The position numbers were made by a program, and so were the translations under genes. From the NCBI GenBank assembly GCA_929200255.1, contig CAKMYZ010000006.1, positions 93,829 to 157,828 of the forward strand: a stretch of 64,000 nt of DNA, read 5' to 3'. The DNA comes from an uncultured Alphaproteobacteria bacterium (lineage in GTDB: Bacteria > Pseudomonadota > Alphaproteobacteria > Rhodobacterales > Rhodobacteraceae). Shown piece after piece: positions 18,735-28,820 of the stretch; the stretch's first letter is position 1, and every line of letters begins with the position of its first letter. The notes beneath the pieces are model-generated. The model saw only the letters and a list, made by a program, of their open reading frames with translations. It was not told where the DNA came from and ran no database searches.

Positions 18735-19597
18735 GAATCGGATTTATCGGGTTGGGCAACATGGGTGCGCCAATGGCGGCCAACCTTGCCAAGTCGCATG
18801 AAGTCACAGGGTTTGACACCGTGGCAAAACCCGCAGGGATTGCCCTGACAGACAGTGCTGCGGCAGCTGCCAAAGACGCCGACGTTGTGATCACCATGCT
18901 TCCAAACGGGGATATCCTGCGGGCTGTTGCTGCCGACATCCACACGGCAATGAAACCCGGTGCGGTGCATCTGGACTGCTCTACCGTTGACGTGGAAAGC
19001 GCGCGTGCCGTTGCTGCGGCCGCACAGGACAAAGGGCTTGCCGCGGTTGACGCACCCGTGTCCGGCGGGATCGGCGGGGCAACCAATGGGACGCTGACCT
19101 TCATGGCAGGCGGGCCTGCCGCGGCCTTTGCCACTGTGGAACCTCTTTTTGACATCATGGGGCAAAAGGCCGTGCATTGCGGCGACGCAGGCAACGGGCA
19201 AGCGGCCAAAATCTGCAACAACATGATCCTTGGGGTCACGATGATCGCCACCTGCGAGGCGTTCGTGCTAGCCGACAAACTTGGGCTGGACCGTCAGGCG
19301 ATGTTTGATGTGGTCAGCACCTCATCGGGCTATTCCTGGACGATGAACGCCTACTGCCCCGCCCCCGGTGTCGGGCCGGTCAGCCCGGCGGACAATGACT
19401 ACACGCCAGGCTTCGCGGCAGAACTCATGCTCAAAGACCTCAACCTGTCACAAATGGCCGCCGAAGCCGCAGACGCCGACACGCCCATGGGCAAGGCAGC
19501 AACCGCCCTTTACGCGCAATTCGTTGAGGATGAAGACGGCAAAGGCAAAGACTTCTCAGCCATGCTGCCACGGTTTGAAAGCAGGCGCCGCGCCTGA
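18731..19597 (+). CDS. mmsB: 3-hydroxyisobutyrate dehydrogenase
   Basis: MRIGFIGLGNMGAPMAANLAKSHEVTGFD; DAPVSGGIGGATNGTLTFMAGG. Confidence 0.93.
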   Translation: MRIGFIGLGNMGAPMAANLAKSHEVTGFDTVAKPAGIALTDSAAAAAKDADVVITMLPNGDILRAVAADIHTAMKPGAVHLDCSTVDVESARAVAAAAQDKGLAAVDAPVSGGIGGATNGTLTFMAGGPAAAFATVEPLFDIMGQKAVHCGDAGNGQAAKICNNMILGVTMIATCEAFVLADKLGLDRQAMFDVVSTSSGYSWTMNAYCPAPGVGPVSPADNDYTPGFAAELMLKDLNLSQMAAEAADADTPMGKAATALYAQFVEDEDGKGKDFSAMLPRFESRRRA

Positions 19598-19598
19598 T

Positions 19599-19629
19599 TT
19601 TCTATGTCCAATCAAACTTTCGCCGGAGG
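19599..19629 (+). repeat. dispersed 31-bp repeat, copy B
   Basis: TTTCTATGTCCAATCAAACTTTCGCCGGAGG. Confidence 0.7.
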
Positions 19630-19632
19630 CAT

Positions 19633-19657
19633 CCCCATAATCCCTTGAATTATGGGG
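19633..19657. terminator. hairpin terminator-like element between convergent mmsB and uvrA
   Basis: CCCCATAAT-CCCTTGA-ATTATGGGG. Confidence 0.6.
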
Positions 19658-19658
19658 G

Positions 19659-22517
19659 TTATTCTGCGGCGACCGACTTGGCCGCCAGCATCTCTTTCAA
19701 ATAACGCCCGGTATGGCTCTCTGCAACTTCCGCCACTTTCTCGGGCGTGCCCGTAGCCACGATCTTGCCCCCGCCATCGCCGCCTTCGGGGCCAATATCA
19801 ATGATGTGATCGGCGGTTTTGACGACATCCAGATTGTGTTCGATCACAATGACAGAGTTCCCCTGATCCACCAATTCATGCAGCACTTCCAAAAGCTTAC
19901 GCACATCTTCGAAATGCAGGCCGGTGGTCGGCTCATCAAGAATATAAAGCGTGCGCCCGGTGGAACGTCTGGACAATTCTTTAGACAGTTTCACCCGCTG
20001 GGCCTCGCCCCCTGACAGGGTCGTCGCCTGCTGGCCCACCTTGATATAGCCAAGACCCACCCGCATCAGCGCATCCATCTTTTCGCGGATCGAGGGCACA
20101 GCGGTAAAGAACGTCTGCGCATCCTCGACCGTCATATCAAGCACATCGGCAATGCTCTTACCCTTGAATTTGATCTCAAGCGTTTCCCGGTTATAGCGCG
20201 CACCTTTGCAGGTCTCGCAGGTCACATAGACATCCGGTAGAAAGTGCATCTCGATCTTGATGACACCGTCACCCTGACAGGCCTCACAGCGGCCGCCCTT
20301 GACGTTGAAACTGAAACGGCCGGGTTTGTACCCGCGCGCCTTGGCCTCTGGCATGCCCGCGAACCATTCCCGGATCGGGGTAAAGGCCCCGGTATAGGTC
20401 GCGGGGTTGGATCTTGGCGTGCGCCCGATTGGGCGTTGGTCAATGTCAATCACCTTGTCCAGATGCTCAAAACCCTTGATGGTCTCACACGGCCCGGGCG
20501 TCTGGCGCGCGCCATTCAACTTCATCGAGGCGTTCTTGAACAATGTCTCAATCGTCAGCGTGGATTTCCCGCCGCCCGATACACCGGTGACACAGACGAA
20601 CTGGCCCAGTGGAAAATCCGTGGTGACATTTTGCAGGTTGTTGCCTGTGGCCTTCACCACGGTCAGCTTCTTACCCTTGCCTTTGCGGCGCTTGGCCGGC
20701 ACGGCAATTTCTCTGGCGCCAATCAGATACTGCCCGGTGACAGAGGCTTCATTGGCCATGATCTCTTGCGGGGTGCCTTTGGCCACGACCTCACCCCCGT
20801 GCACGCCAGCGCCGGGGCCAATATCAAAGACATAATCGGCCTCGCGGATGGCCTCCTCATCATGTTCAACAACGATCACGGTATTGCCCTGATCGCGCAG
20901 GTTCTTGAGCGTGGTCAGCAGGCGGTCATTGTCACGTTGGTGCAAACCAATGGATGGCTCGTCCAGCACATAAAGCACCCCCTGCAAGCCTGATCCGATC
21001 TGGCTTGCCAGACGGATACGTTGGCTCTCGCCACCCGACAGCGTGCCGGAATTGCGCGACAGCGTCAGGTATTCAAGGCCCACGTTATTCAGGAACCCAA
21101 GCCGCTCGCGGATTTCCTTCAAAATCGCAACCGCAATCTCGTTCTTCTGCTTGCTCAGCGCCTCAGGAACATCCTTGCACCAATCATAGGCTTCCTTGAT
21201 CGACATCTGCACGACCTGCCCCACATGCAGACCAGCAATCTTCACTGCCAGCGCTTCCTCGCGCAGACGATAGCCGCCACAGGTGCCGCAGTTGCGGTTA
21301 TTCTGGTAGTTCTCAAACTCTTCGCGAATCCAATTGCTGTCCGTTTCGCGATAGCGGCGCTCCATGTTCGGGATCACCCCCTCAAAGGCACGCTCGACCT
21401 GATAAACCCGACCACCTTCATCATAGCGGAACTTGATTTCCTCTGTGCCCGAGCCACGCAGGAACACCTGCTGTACCTCCGGATCAAGATCCTTCCAGCG
21501 GGCATTCTTCTTGAAACCATAGTGCTTCGCGATGGCTTCAATCGTTTGCAGGAAATACGGGCTCTTGCCCTTACGCCACGGGGCAAGGGCGCCATCTGCG
21601 ATCTTCAATGTCACATCGGGGACGACCAGTTTCTCGTCAAAGAACAGCTCTACGCCCAGGCCGTCACAGGACGGGCACGCACCAAAAGGCGCGTTGAACG
21701 AAAACAGGCGCGGTTCAATCTCGGGGATCGTGAAACCCGACACCGGGCAAGCGAAATTCTCGGAAAACGTCAGGCGCTCTGGGTCGCCCTCTTTGGGGGC
21801 AGTCTCTAATATCGCGATCCCGTCAGCCAGGTCGAGGGCGGTGCGGAAACTATCAGCCAGCCGCGTCTCCAGCCCTTCGCGCACCACAATACGGTCCACG
21901 ACCACATCAATGTCATGGCGAAACTTCTTGTCCAGCGTTGGTGGTTCATCCAATTCATAGAATTCACCGTCAACCTTGACCCGTTGAAAACCCTGCTTGC
22001 GCAGTTCCAGAAATTCCTTGCGGTATTCACCTTTGCGGTCGCGGATGATCGGGGCCAACAGATAGCCACGCGTGCCCTCCTCCTGCGCCATGACACGGTC
22101 AACCATATCCTGCACCTGCTGCGCTTCAATCGGCAGGCCCGTGGTCGGGCTGAACGGTGTGCCCGCACGGGCGAACAGCAAACGCAGATAGTCATAAATC
22201 TCGGTGATCGTGCCCACGGTTGAACGCGGGTTCTTAGAGGTCGTCTTTTGTTCAATCGAAATCGCAGGCGACAGGCCGGAAATGTGATCCACATCCGGCT
22301 TTTCCATCATATCAAGGAATTGGCGGGCATAGGCAGAGAGTGATTCCACGTAGCGGCGCTGCCCTTCGGCATAGATCGTATCAAAGGCCAGCGATGATTT
22401 GCCTGACCCCGACAGGCCGGTGATCACGACCAGCTGATCGCGCGGAATATCAACATCAATATTCTTCAGATTATGCTCGCGCGCGCCGCGTACTTCGATA
22501 TTCTTCAGCTCTGCCAT
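19659..22517 (-). CDS. uvrA: excinuclease ABC subunit A
   Basis: [68 protein letters not shown]. Confidence 0.97.
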   Translation of the reverse strand: MAELKNIEVRGAREHNLKNIDVDIPRDQLVVITGLSGSGKSSLAFDTIYAEGQRRYVESLSAYARQFLDMMEKPDVDHISGLSPAISIEQKTTSKNPRSTVGTITEIYDYLRLLFARAGTPFSPTTGLPIEAQQVQDMVDRVMAQEEGTRGYLLAPIIRDRKGEYRKEFLELRKQGFQRVKVDGEFYELDEPPTLDKKFRHDIDVVVDRIVVREGLETRLADSFRTALDLADGIAILETAPKEGDPERLTFSENFACPVSGFTIPEIEPRLFSFNAPFGACPSCDGLGVELFFDEKLVVPDVTLKIADGALAPWRKGKSPYFLQTIEAIAKHYGFKKNARWKDLDPEVQQVFLRGSGTEEIKFRYDEGGRVYQVERAFEGVIPNMERRYRETDSNWIREEFENYQNNRNCGTCGGYRLREEALAVKIAGLHVGQVVQMSIKEAYDWCKDVPEALSKQKNEIAVAILKEIRERLGFLNNVGLEYLTLSRNSGTLSGGESQRIRLASQIGSGLQGVLYVLDEPSIGLHQRDNDRLLTTLKNLRDQGNTVIVVEHDEEAIREADYVFDIGPGAGVHGGEVVAKGTPQEIMANEASVTGQYLIGAREIAVPAKRRKGKGKKLTVVKATGNNLQNVTTDFPLGQFVCVTGVSGGGKSTLTIETLFKNASMKLNGARQTPGPCETIKGFEHLDKVIDIDQRPIGRTPRSNPATYTGAFTPIREWFAGMPEAKARGYKPGRFSFNVKGGRCEACQGDGVIKIEMHFLPDVYVTCETCKGARYNRETLEIKFKGKSIADVLDMTVEDAQTFFTAVPSIREKMDALMRVGLGYIKVGQQATTLSGGEAQRVKLSKELSRRSTGRTLYILDEPTTGLHFEDVRKLLEVLHELVDQGNSVIVIEHNLDVVKTADHIIDIGPEGGDGGGKIVATGTPEKVAEVAESHTGRYLKEMLAAKSVAAE

Positions 22518-22728
22518 GTGACACCCCAATATCCGTCCATAAGCATATTGCGCCCCTTCAGGTTTTCCAATGGAAAAAGCGAACAAAAAGTAAACATTTT
22601 AACTCTGCGCGTGCCCGTTGGCCATGACCCGCCGATTGCAGGCCCAATTTTGATTACGCCTTTTTCCCGCCACAATTCGCGCCAAAAAGCAGCCACAGAA
22701 GGACGGCACGAATTGGCGATGTATTTAG

Positions 22729-23787
22729 ATGCGCTGGCATAGAGCACTTATTTTATTGATGATTTTCCCCGCACAGCCAGCATCTGCGCATGAAGCGTGG
22801 GTGCTGGCACCCAGCGAGTTCGCGGCACTTGCAGCAGAGCCCGTGCCTGCCATTTTCCTATCCTCGACGACCCTGCTGCTGGCATCGGTCCTGGCGATGG
22901 TAATGGTGGCAGCCGCACTTTGGATGCAAAACCAACTGGCCCCGGTTGAGGAGAAACTATCAACACATTTGCCCCTGATCGGCCTGCGCGTCGGCGGGCC
23001 TTTGTTGCGGTTTGGACTGGCAGTTCCTATCGGGCTCGGGGCGATCGGCGCATTGCCACGCCATGGCACCGCGATGTGGGCAGAGCCAACATTCCTCGTC
23101 CCCGACATGCAAATGTCCGGCATATCTGGCTATGAGACACTTTATCTTTTTTGCTTGTTGACTGCTGGGCTTCTGGTTTTGGGTCTCTGGACGCGCTTGG
23201 CTGCGCTGTTTGTTATCCTGCTGACGCTGGCGGGAGGCCAGTTGTTTGGTGCCGTGTTCATCTATTCCTACGCGGCCCATTTTATTGCACCAGCGCTGGT
23301 CCTGATCTGGATCGGTTCGGGCCCGCTGAGCATGGATTGGCATTTCGGACAGGAACAGCCCCGGATGTGGGAACGGATGGAACTTATCTGGCCAGTGGTT
23401 CTGTTGATGACCGGGGCGACCTTTGTCTATCTGTCCCTGTCACTCAAACTGGCGCACCCGACGCTCCTCATCGCGATTCTAGAGCATGGAAACCTGGATC
23501 AGCTGGGCATTCCACTTGCCTGGGTCGCCCTTGTGATGATGGGGGTGGAACTGATCGCTGGTCTACTTTTGATGATGGGGCACCTGGTGCGGCCAATCGG
23601 GCTGTTCCTCATCAGTGCCTTCACGTTTTTTTCAGTCATTTTGGGTGAAACGCCGTTGTTTCATGCCAACCTTTACGCGCTTACCTTCATGTTGGTGGTC
23701 TTCGGGGCACAACCTGCGGCGAACAATATGAGGGAGATGCAGTGGCGTATTTTTCACCCATCATTGCTGCGCAGCTCGTTGGATTAG
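22729..23787 (+). CDS. DoxX-like polytopic membrane protein with signal peptide
   Basis: Signal peptide ...PAQPASA|HEAWVLAPSE followed by multiple TM segments. Confidence 0.7.
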   Translation: MRWHRALILLMIFPAQPASAHEAWVLAPSEFAALAAEPVPAIFLSSTTLLLASVLAMVMVAAALWMQNQLAPVEEKLSTHLPLIGLRVGGPLLRFGLAVPIGLGAIGALPRHGTAMWAEPTFLVPDMQMSGISGYETLYLFCLLTAGLLVLGLWTRLAALFVILLTLAGGQLFGAVFIYSYAAHFIAPALVLIWIGSGPLSMDWHFGQEQPRMWERMELIWPVVLLMTGATFVYLSLSLKLAHPTLLIAILEHGNLDQLGIPLAWVALVMMGVELIAGLLLMMGHLVRPIGLFLISAFTFFSVILGETPLFHANLYALTFMLVVFGAQPAANNMREMQWRIFHPSLLRSSLD

Positions 23788-24188
23788 CCTTAGCAGCGGT
23801 CAGCTTCACATTGCCGGCCAAGCTAAGCGATCCGTCGCTGCTGCCGTCCCTGTTTGCAGAACTTGACACAAGCCAACCCAAACCAGAATTGTCTGTCAGG
23901 ATGACATCCATTGGCGATGGCTGGCGGTTGGACTTCGAGACAAGCAACTGGATATTTACCGATTTGTGCGGGCGTACATCCACGCCTGTGGCCGAAGGGC
24001 ATGCGCATATCTACGTCGGGGACACCAAAGTGGGTACGGCAACGTTGCCATTCTTTTACATCGACAGTCTGCCCGGAACCGACCCACAGGTGATTACGGT
24101 ATCACTGCGCGGGCCGGACCACAGGATTATTGTCTATGATGGGGATGTGATCTCAGCGCAGGTCACACTGCCCCCACAGGCAAGCTGA
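23742..24188 (+). CDS. hypothetical secreted protein, translationally overlapping upstream gene
   Basis: GTG start; N-terminal hydrophobic segment; AEGHAHIYVGDTKVGTATLPFFYIDSLPG. Confidence 0.65.
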   Translation: MAYFSPIIAAQLVGLALAAVSFTLPAKLSDPSLLPSLFAELDTSQPKPELSVRMTSIGDGWRLDFETSNWIFTDLCGRTSTPVAEGHAHIYVGDTKVGTATLPFFYIDSLPGTDPQVITVSLRGPDHRIIVYDGDVISAQVTLPPQAS

Positions 24189-24198
24189 CGGCAGAGGC

Positions 24199-25593
24199 CT
24201 ACATATGGATCACACGGTCGTAGGCATCCAGCACGCTTTCGTGCATCATCTCTGACAGGGTTGGGTGCGGAAAGACGGTGTTCATCAAATCCTCTTCCGT
24301 CGTCTCTAACTGACGGCCGACAACGTAACCCTGGATCAACTCCGTGACTTCGGCACCCACCATATGCGCACCCAGCAATTCGCCCGTCTTGGCGTCGAAG
24401 ATCGTTTTGATCATGCCCTCAGGCTCGCCCAACGCTATCGCCTTCCCGTTGCCGATAAAGGGGAAACGGCCAACTTTGATCTCGTAACCCAACTCCTTGG
24501 CTTTTGCCTCGGAATAGCCGACCGATGCCACCTGCGGATGACAATAGGTGCAGCCTGCAATGCTCTCTGGTTTGACTGGATGGGCGTGTTTGCCCGCAAT
24601 CAGATCGGCCACCATAACACCTTCATGGCTGGCCTTATGGGCCAACCACGGCGCACCGGCGATATCGCCAATGGCATAAAGGCCTTCAACACCGGTACGG
24701 CAGAATTCATCGGTCACAACATGGGTGCGATCGATCTTCACGCCCAGTGCCTCAAGGCCCAAACCTTCGACATTGCCGACAATGCCCACAGCCGAAATGA
24801 CCGTGTCAAACGTCATTTTTTCAACCTTGCCACCTGTCTCAATATGCGCGGTGACCTTGCCTTTGCCGCGATCCAACTGCTTGACCATGGATTTCTCCAT
24901 GATCTTCATGCCCTGTTTGACAAACTGCTTCTTGGCAAAGGCTGAAATCTCGGCGTCCTCAACCGGCAACACGCGGTCCATGACCTCAACCACCGTCGTG
25001 TCAGCACCCAGCGTATTGTAAAAGCTCGCAAACTCAATTCCGATGGCACCAGAACCAATTACCAACAGTTTCTTGGGCATCTTCTTGGGCTCAAGCGCGT
25101 GTTTGTAGGTCCAGACCAGGTCGCCATCCGCCTCGAGCCCCGGCAATTCGCGGGCGCGGGCACCAGTGGCCAGCACGATGTTCTTGGCCGTCAACGCCTC
25201 CGTGCCCTTGTCACCTTTGACAGAAACCTTGCCCTTGGCGGGGATCGTAGCCTCGCCCATGAAGACCGTGACCTTGTTCTTCTTCATCAGGTGGCCAATG
25301 CCACCTGACAACTGACCCGCAACGGCGCGACTGCGCTTGACCACGGCACCCAGATCATAGTCAACGCCTGTCGCCTTGAGGCCGAACTCCTTGGCCCGTT
25401 GCATCAGATGGAAGACTTCAGAGGACCGCAACATCGCTTTGGTCGGGATACATCCCCAGTTCAGGCAAATGCCGCCCAGATGCTCGCGCTCAACAATGGC
25501 AACTTTCATCCCCAGCTGCGCACCACGGATCGCGGCCACATAACCGCCCGGCCCGGCACCAATTACAATCAGGTCAAAGTTCTGCGCTGCCAT
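24199..25593 (-). CDS. lpdA: dihydrolipoyl dehydrogenase
   Basis: MAAQNFDLIVIGAGPGGYVAAIRGAQLGMKVAIVEREHLGGICLNWGCIPTKAML. Confidence 0.95.
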   Translation of the reverse strand: MAAQNFDLIVIGAGPGGYVAAIRGAQLGMKVAIVEREHLGGICLNWGCIPTKAMLRSSEVFHLMQRAKEFGLKATGVDYDLGAVVKRSRAVAGQLSGGIGHLMKKNKVTVFMGEATIPAKGKVSVKGDKGTEALTAKNIVLATGARARELPGLEADGDLVWTYKHALEPKKMPKKLLVIGSGAIGIEFASFYNTLGADTTVVEVMDRVLPVEDAEISAFAKKQFVKQGMKIMEKSMVKQLDRGKGKVTAHIETGGKVEKMTFDTVISAVGIVGNVEGLGLEALGVKIDRTHVVTDEFCRTGVEGLYAIGDIAGAPWLAHKASHEGVMVADLIAGKHAHPVKPESIAGCTYCHPQVASVGYSEAKAKELGYEIKVGRFPFIGNGKAIALGEPEGMIKTIFDAKTGELLGAHMVGAEVTELIQGYVVGRQLETTEEDLMNTVFPHPTLSEMMHESVLDAYDRVIHM

Positions 25594-25695
25594 CAGACGG
25601 CCCTCCAAATCCAAATTTAGTTGAACACTAAACTATTTTTGAAAGGACCTCTAGTGACCTCAGGGCATATCAGCTACCCGATGGGCGCAAAGGGG

Positions 25696-26274
25696 CTATT
25701 CTGCGGCCTGCTGGGCCCGAATAGCCGCACCATAGCCACCCGCATCCAGAAAGGCCTGCTCGGCAGCGGTTGTCTTGCGACCCAAAACGTCATTGCGATA
25801 AGGGAACCGACCAAAATTGCGGATGACAGCACGATGTGCGCAGGCATGGTCGCGGTTGCTTTCGCCATCCTGCGGCATCCGGGTGTGGATCAGTCGGACG
25901 GCCCGGTCCTGATCGCAAAGGTTCTCTGCATGCATCAAGGGAAGGTAGAAAAACTGCCGCGCGGGCTCATCAATCTTGAGGTCCCAATTACGGTCAATCG
26001 CCATCTTCGCCGCCGCCCGCGCCAGCGCATCGGTTGAAAACGCCTCGCAATTGTCGCGGAACATATTGCGGGGGAACTGATCCGTTAGGATGATATAGGC
26101 GAGCGTGCCAGATGGATAGGTTAGCCAAAGGCCCAATGCCCCGTCAGTAGCCTGCTGCCATGTGCTCTTGAATTTCTCTGTGATCCTGGCGTCAAACGCC
26201 GGGTCCGATTTATACCAATCCGCTGGAGAACATTCATCCAACCAGAACGCCAACACCTCGTCGGGGGTTACCAC
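25696..26274 (-). CDS. DUF924 family protein
   Basis: VLAFWLDECSPADWYKSDPAFDARITEKFKSTWQQA...ILTDQFPRNMFRD. Confidence 0.9.
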   Translation of the reverse strand: MVTPDEVLAFWLDECSPADWYKSDPAFDARITEKFKSTWQQATDGALGLWLTYPSGTLAYIILTDQFPRNMFRDNCEAFSTDALARAAAKMAIDRNWDLKIDEPARQFFYLPLMHAENLCDQDRAVRLIHTRMPQDGESNRDHACAHRAVIRNFGRFPYRNDVLGRKTTAAEQAFLDAGGYGAAIRAQQAAE

Positions 26275-26422
26275 GGCACCACTCCTTGATGGTTCATTAA
26301 CCTGTTACAATTCGAAGCAGAGAACCCCTGCCCTGACAAGGGGGAAGTTTCAAAATTCATTCACCGTTTCTTTCGATGTGACATCTTGAGTGACCTTGCG
26401 CCACTTATCGCGCCTGATCTGC

Positions 26423-27673
26423 CTATTCATCATCCTCTGCACCATCCAAATAAATCTCTTGCGCCAATTCAACGACAACGGTCGAGGAGGCAGCCGACAC
26501 CGGCACATAGCTGCTTTGCTCGTCTTCCCAATCAGTGCTGGTGCGTTGCGTCGTGCGATACAAGCCGTAAAAACCAACAGCAAACAACAAGGACGCCGTG
26601 AACAGCCAGAAACCATTCACCCCAATGACATCCATCATCACGCCGACCGTCAATGGCCCGGCAATCGCGCCAACCCCATTGATAAACAGCAGCCCGCCAG
26701 AGGCCGAGGCCATATCTTCACGATCAAGCCGGTCATTGGCATAAGCCAAGAGAAGTGCGTAAAGCGGGTTCGAGGTTCCGCCGACAATCGCGCCGCTTAC
26801 GATGATGATCAGAAGATTGCCCGGCAGGACAAACGCGAGCATTGACCCCGCCGCGCCAATCATAGCAACCCAAACAATCAGGACGCGGCGGTCCATCCGG
26901 TCAGACAGCCACCCGATTGGGTATTGCAGGACAAGCGCCGCAACATAGATCGCCGAAACAAAGAACGAAATCTCGCCCACGCTCAGCCCTGCCTGGCTAC
27001 CGTAAACAGCCGACATGCCAAACTGTGCCGAGAATACACCGCCCAACATGAACATGCCGACACAAGCCAATGGCGATGCGGTGATCAGGTCTTTCATCTT
27101 CATTGGTTTGGTTGCCTCAAACGCGGGCATCGGGCGCGCGGACAACAACACCGGCGCAAAGGCCAGCGAGACGAGGATCGAGGGAATGATGAATAGCACA
27201 TAGCCAGACACGTCACCCCGGCTCACGATCCACTGCGCAAAGACGATGCCCGCCATCTGCACGATCATGTAAAGCGACAGCGACTTACCGCGGTTTTCAT
27301 TGCTGGAGGCATCGTTCAGCCAGCTTTCGGCGGTGATATAGACCCCACAAAAACAAAACCCGATAATGACGCGGCCAATGGCCCAGGCCCAAGGTTCGAT
27401 CAAAACCGGGTAAGAGATCAACACCGCAGAAACAAGCGACCCCAGTGCCGCAAAAACCCGCACATGGCCAACCCGGCGGATCAGTTCCGGCGTGAAGCGC
27501 GAACTGAACAAAAAGCCCAAGAAATACGCGGACATAACGATGGACAGCGCAAAGGTGCTGAACCCTTCCATACCGCCGCGCAAGCCAAGAAGCGTGCCTT
27601 GCAGGCCGTTGCCGACCATCAACAGGAACATGCCAAGAAACAGCGCCCACGAGCCTGTAAACACTTGTATCAT
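26423..27673 (-). CDS. MFS transporter
   Basis: About 12 hydrophobic segments; SEYFLGF/GFCFCGVYITAESWLND...NRGKSLSLYMI, YcaD/sugar-type MFS. Confidence 0.85.
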   Translation of the reverse strand: MIQVFTGSWALFLGMFLLMVGNGLQGTLLGLRGGMEGFSTFALSIVMSAYFLGFLFSSRFTPELIRRVGHVRVFAALGSLVSAVLISYPVLIEPWAWAIGRVIIGFCFCGVYITAESWLNDASSNENRGKSLSLYMIVQMAGIVFAQWIVSRGDVSGYVLFIIPSILVSLAFAPVLLSARPMPAFEATKPMKMKDLITASPLACVGMFMLGGVFSAQFGMSAVYGSQAGLSVGEISFFVSAIYVAALVLQYPIGWLSDRMDRRVLIVWVAMIGAAGSMLAFVLPGNLLIIIVSGAIVGGTSNPLYALLLAYANDRLDREDMASASGGLLFINGVGAIAGPLTVGVMMDVIGVNGFWLFTASLLFAVGFYGLYRTTQRTSTDWEDEQSSYVPVSAASSTVVVELAQEIYLDGAEDDE

Positions 27674-27767
27674 AGCGTGCCCTTTCACGGATCATATGAA
27701 CCGCCTATCTCACGATTCGAATCCGACGACACCATATTTCAGCGACCACTTCGCGTCTGTTTGCGCC

Positions 27768-28820
27768 CTATCCCCGTGGCAGCAAAAGCGACGCATCCCC
27801 ATAAGAGAAAAAGCGATACTCTTCGGCGATCGCATGGGCGTAAATAGCCTTGATCGTATCAACCCCCATCAGTGCCGACACCAGCATCATCAAGGTCGAT
27901 TTCGGCAGATGAAAATTGGTCATCAACCCATCCGCCAGCTGAAACCGGAAGCCCGGCACAATGAAGATATCTGTCGACCCCGTCCAGGGCTGCGTGACGC
28001 CGTCTTCTGCCGCACTCTCAATCAGCCGCAGCGCTGTTGTGCCAACCGGAATGATGCGCCCGCCTGCGGCCTTCGTGGCGTTGATCTCTGCGGCGGCTTG
28101 TGCTGTGACTTCGCCCCATTCCGCATGCATCTTGTGTTCTGTGACATCATCGACCTTGACCGGCAGGAACGTCCCCGCCCCCACATGCAAAGTCACATGG
28201 GTGAACTGGACGCCGCGCGCGCGCAAGGCCTCAAGCAGAGGGCCATCAAAATGCAATGACGCCGTGGGGGCCGCCACCGCGCCGGCATGGTGCGCCCAAT
28301 AGGTCTGGTAGTCTTGCTTGTCAGCTTCGTCGGCCGGACGTTTCGCAGCAATGTAAGGTGGCAAGGGCATTGCCCCCACTTCGGCCAAGGCCGCATCAAA
28401 ATCATCCCCTGTTAGGTTGAACCGCAATTGGCCCTGCCCGTCAGCGCGGCCTGTCACCTCTGCGGATAGCGCATCCGAGAACACGATCACTTCGCCATCG
28501 CGCACCTTCTTCAACGGCTTGATCAGCGCGGTCCACGTGCCATCCGCCTGTGGTTCCAGCAGAGTCACATCCATGCGCGCGCTGGTCTTGCCTGCATCGC
28601 CAGATCGGTGTCTGGCCCCGGTCAGGCGTGCTGGAATGACCTTTGTGTCATTCAAAATCAGGCGGTCACCAGGTTGCAGAATATCCGGCAACTGATGCAC
28701 GATCCGATCCGCGATCTGATCGACCTGCGCCAGCAGCAATCGCGCCGCCGAACGCGGGCGCGCCGGGCGCGTGGCAATCAGGTGCTCGGGCAGATCAAAA
28801 TCAAAGGTACTCAGCTTCAT
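27768..28820 (-). CDS. queA: S-adenosylmethionine:tRNA ribosyltransferase-isomerase
   Basis: [57 protein letters not shown]. Confidence 0.95.
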   Translation of the reverse strand: MKLSTFDFDLPEHLIATRPARPRSAARLLLAQVDQIADRIVHQLPDILQPGDRLILNDTKVIPARLTGARHRSGDAGKTSARMDVTLLEPQADGTWTALIKPLKKVRDGEVIVFSDALSAEVTGRADGQGQLRFNLTGDDFDAALAEVGAMPLPPYIAAKRPADEADKQDYQTYWAHHAGAVAAPTASLHFDGPLLEALRARGVQFTHVTLHVGAGTFLPVKVDDVTEHKMHAEWGEVTAQAAAEINATKAAGGRIIPVGTTALRLIESAAEDGVTQPWTGSTDIFIVPGFRFQLADGLMTNFHLPKSTLMMLVSALMGVDTIKAIYAHAIAEEYRFFSYGDASLLLPRG

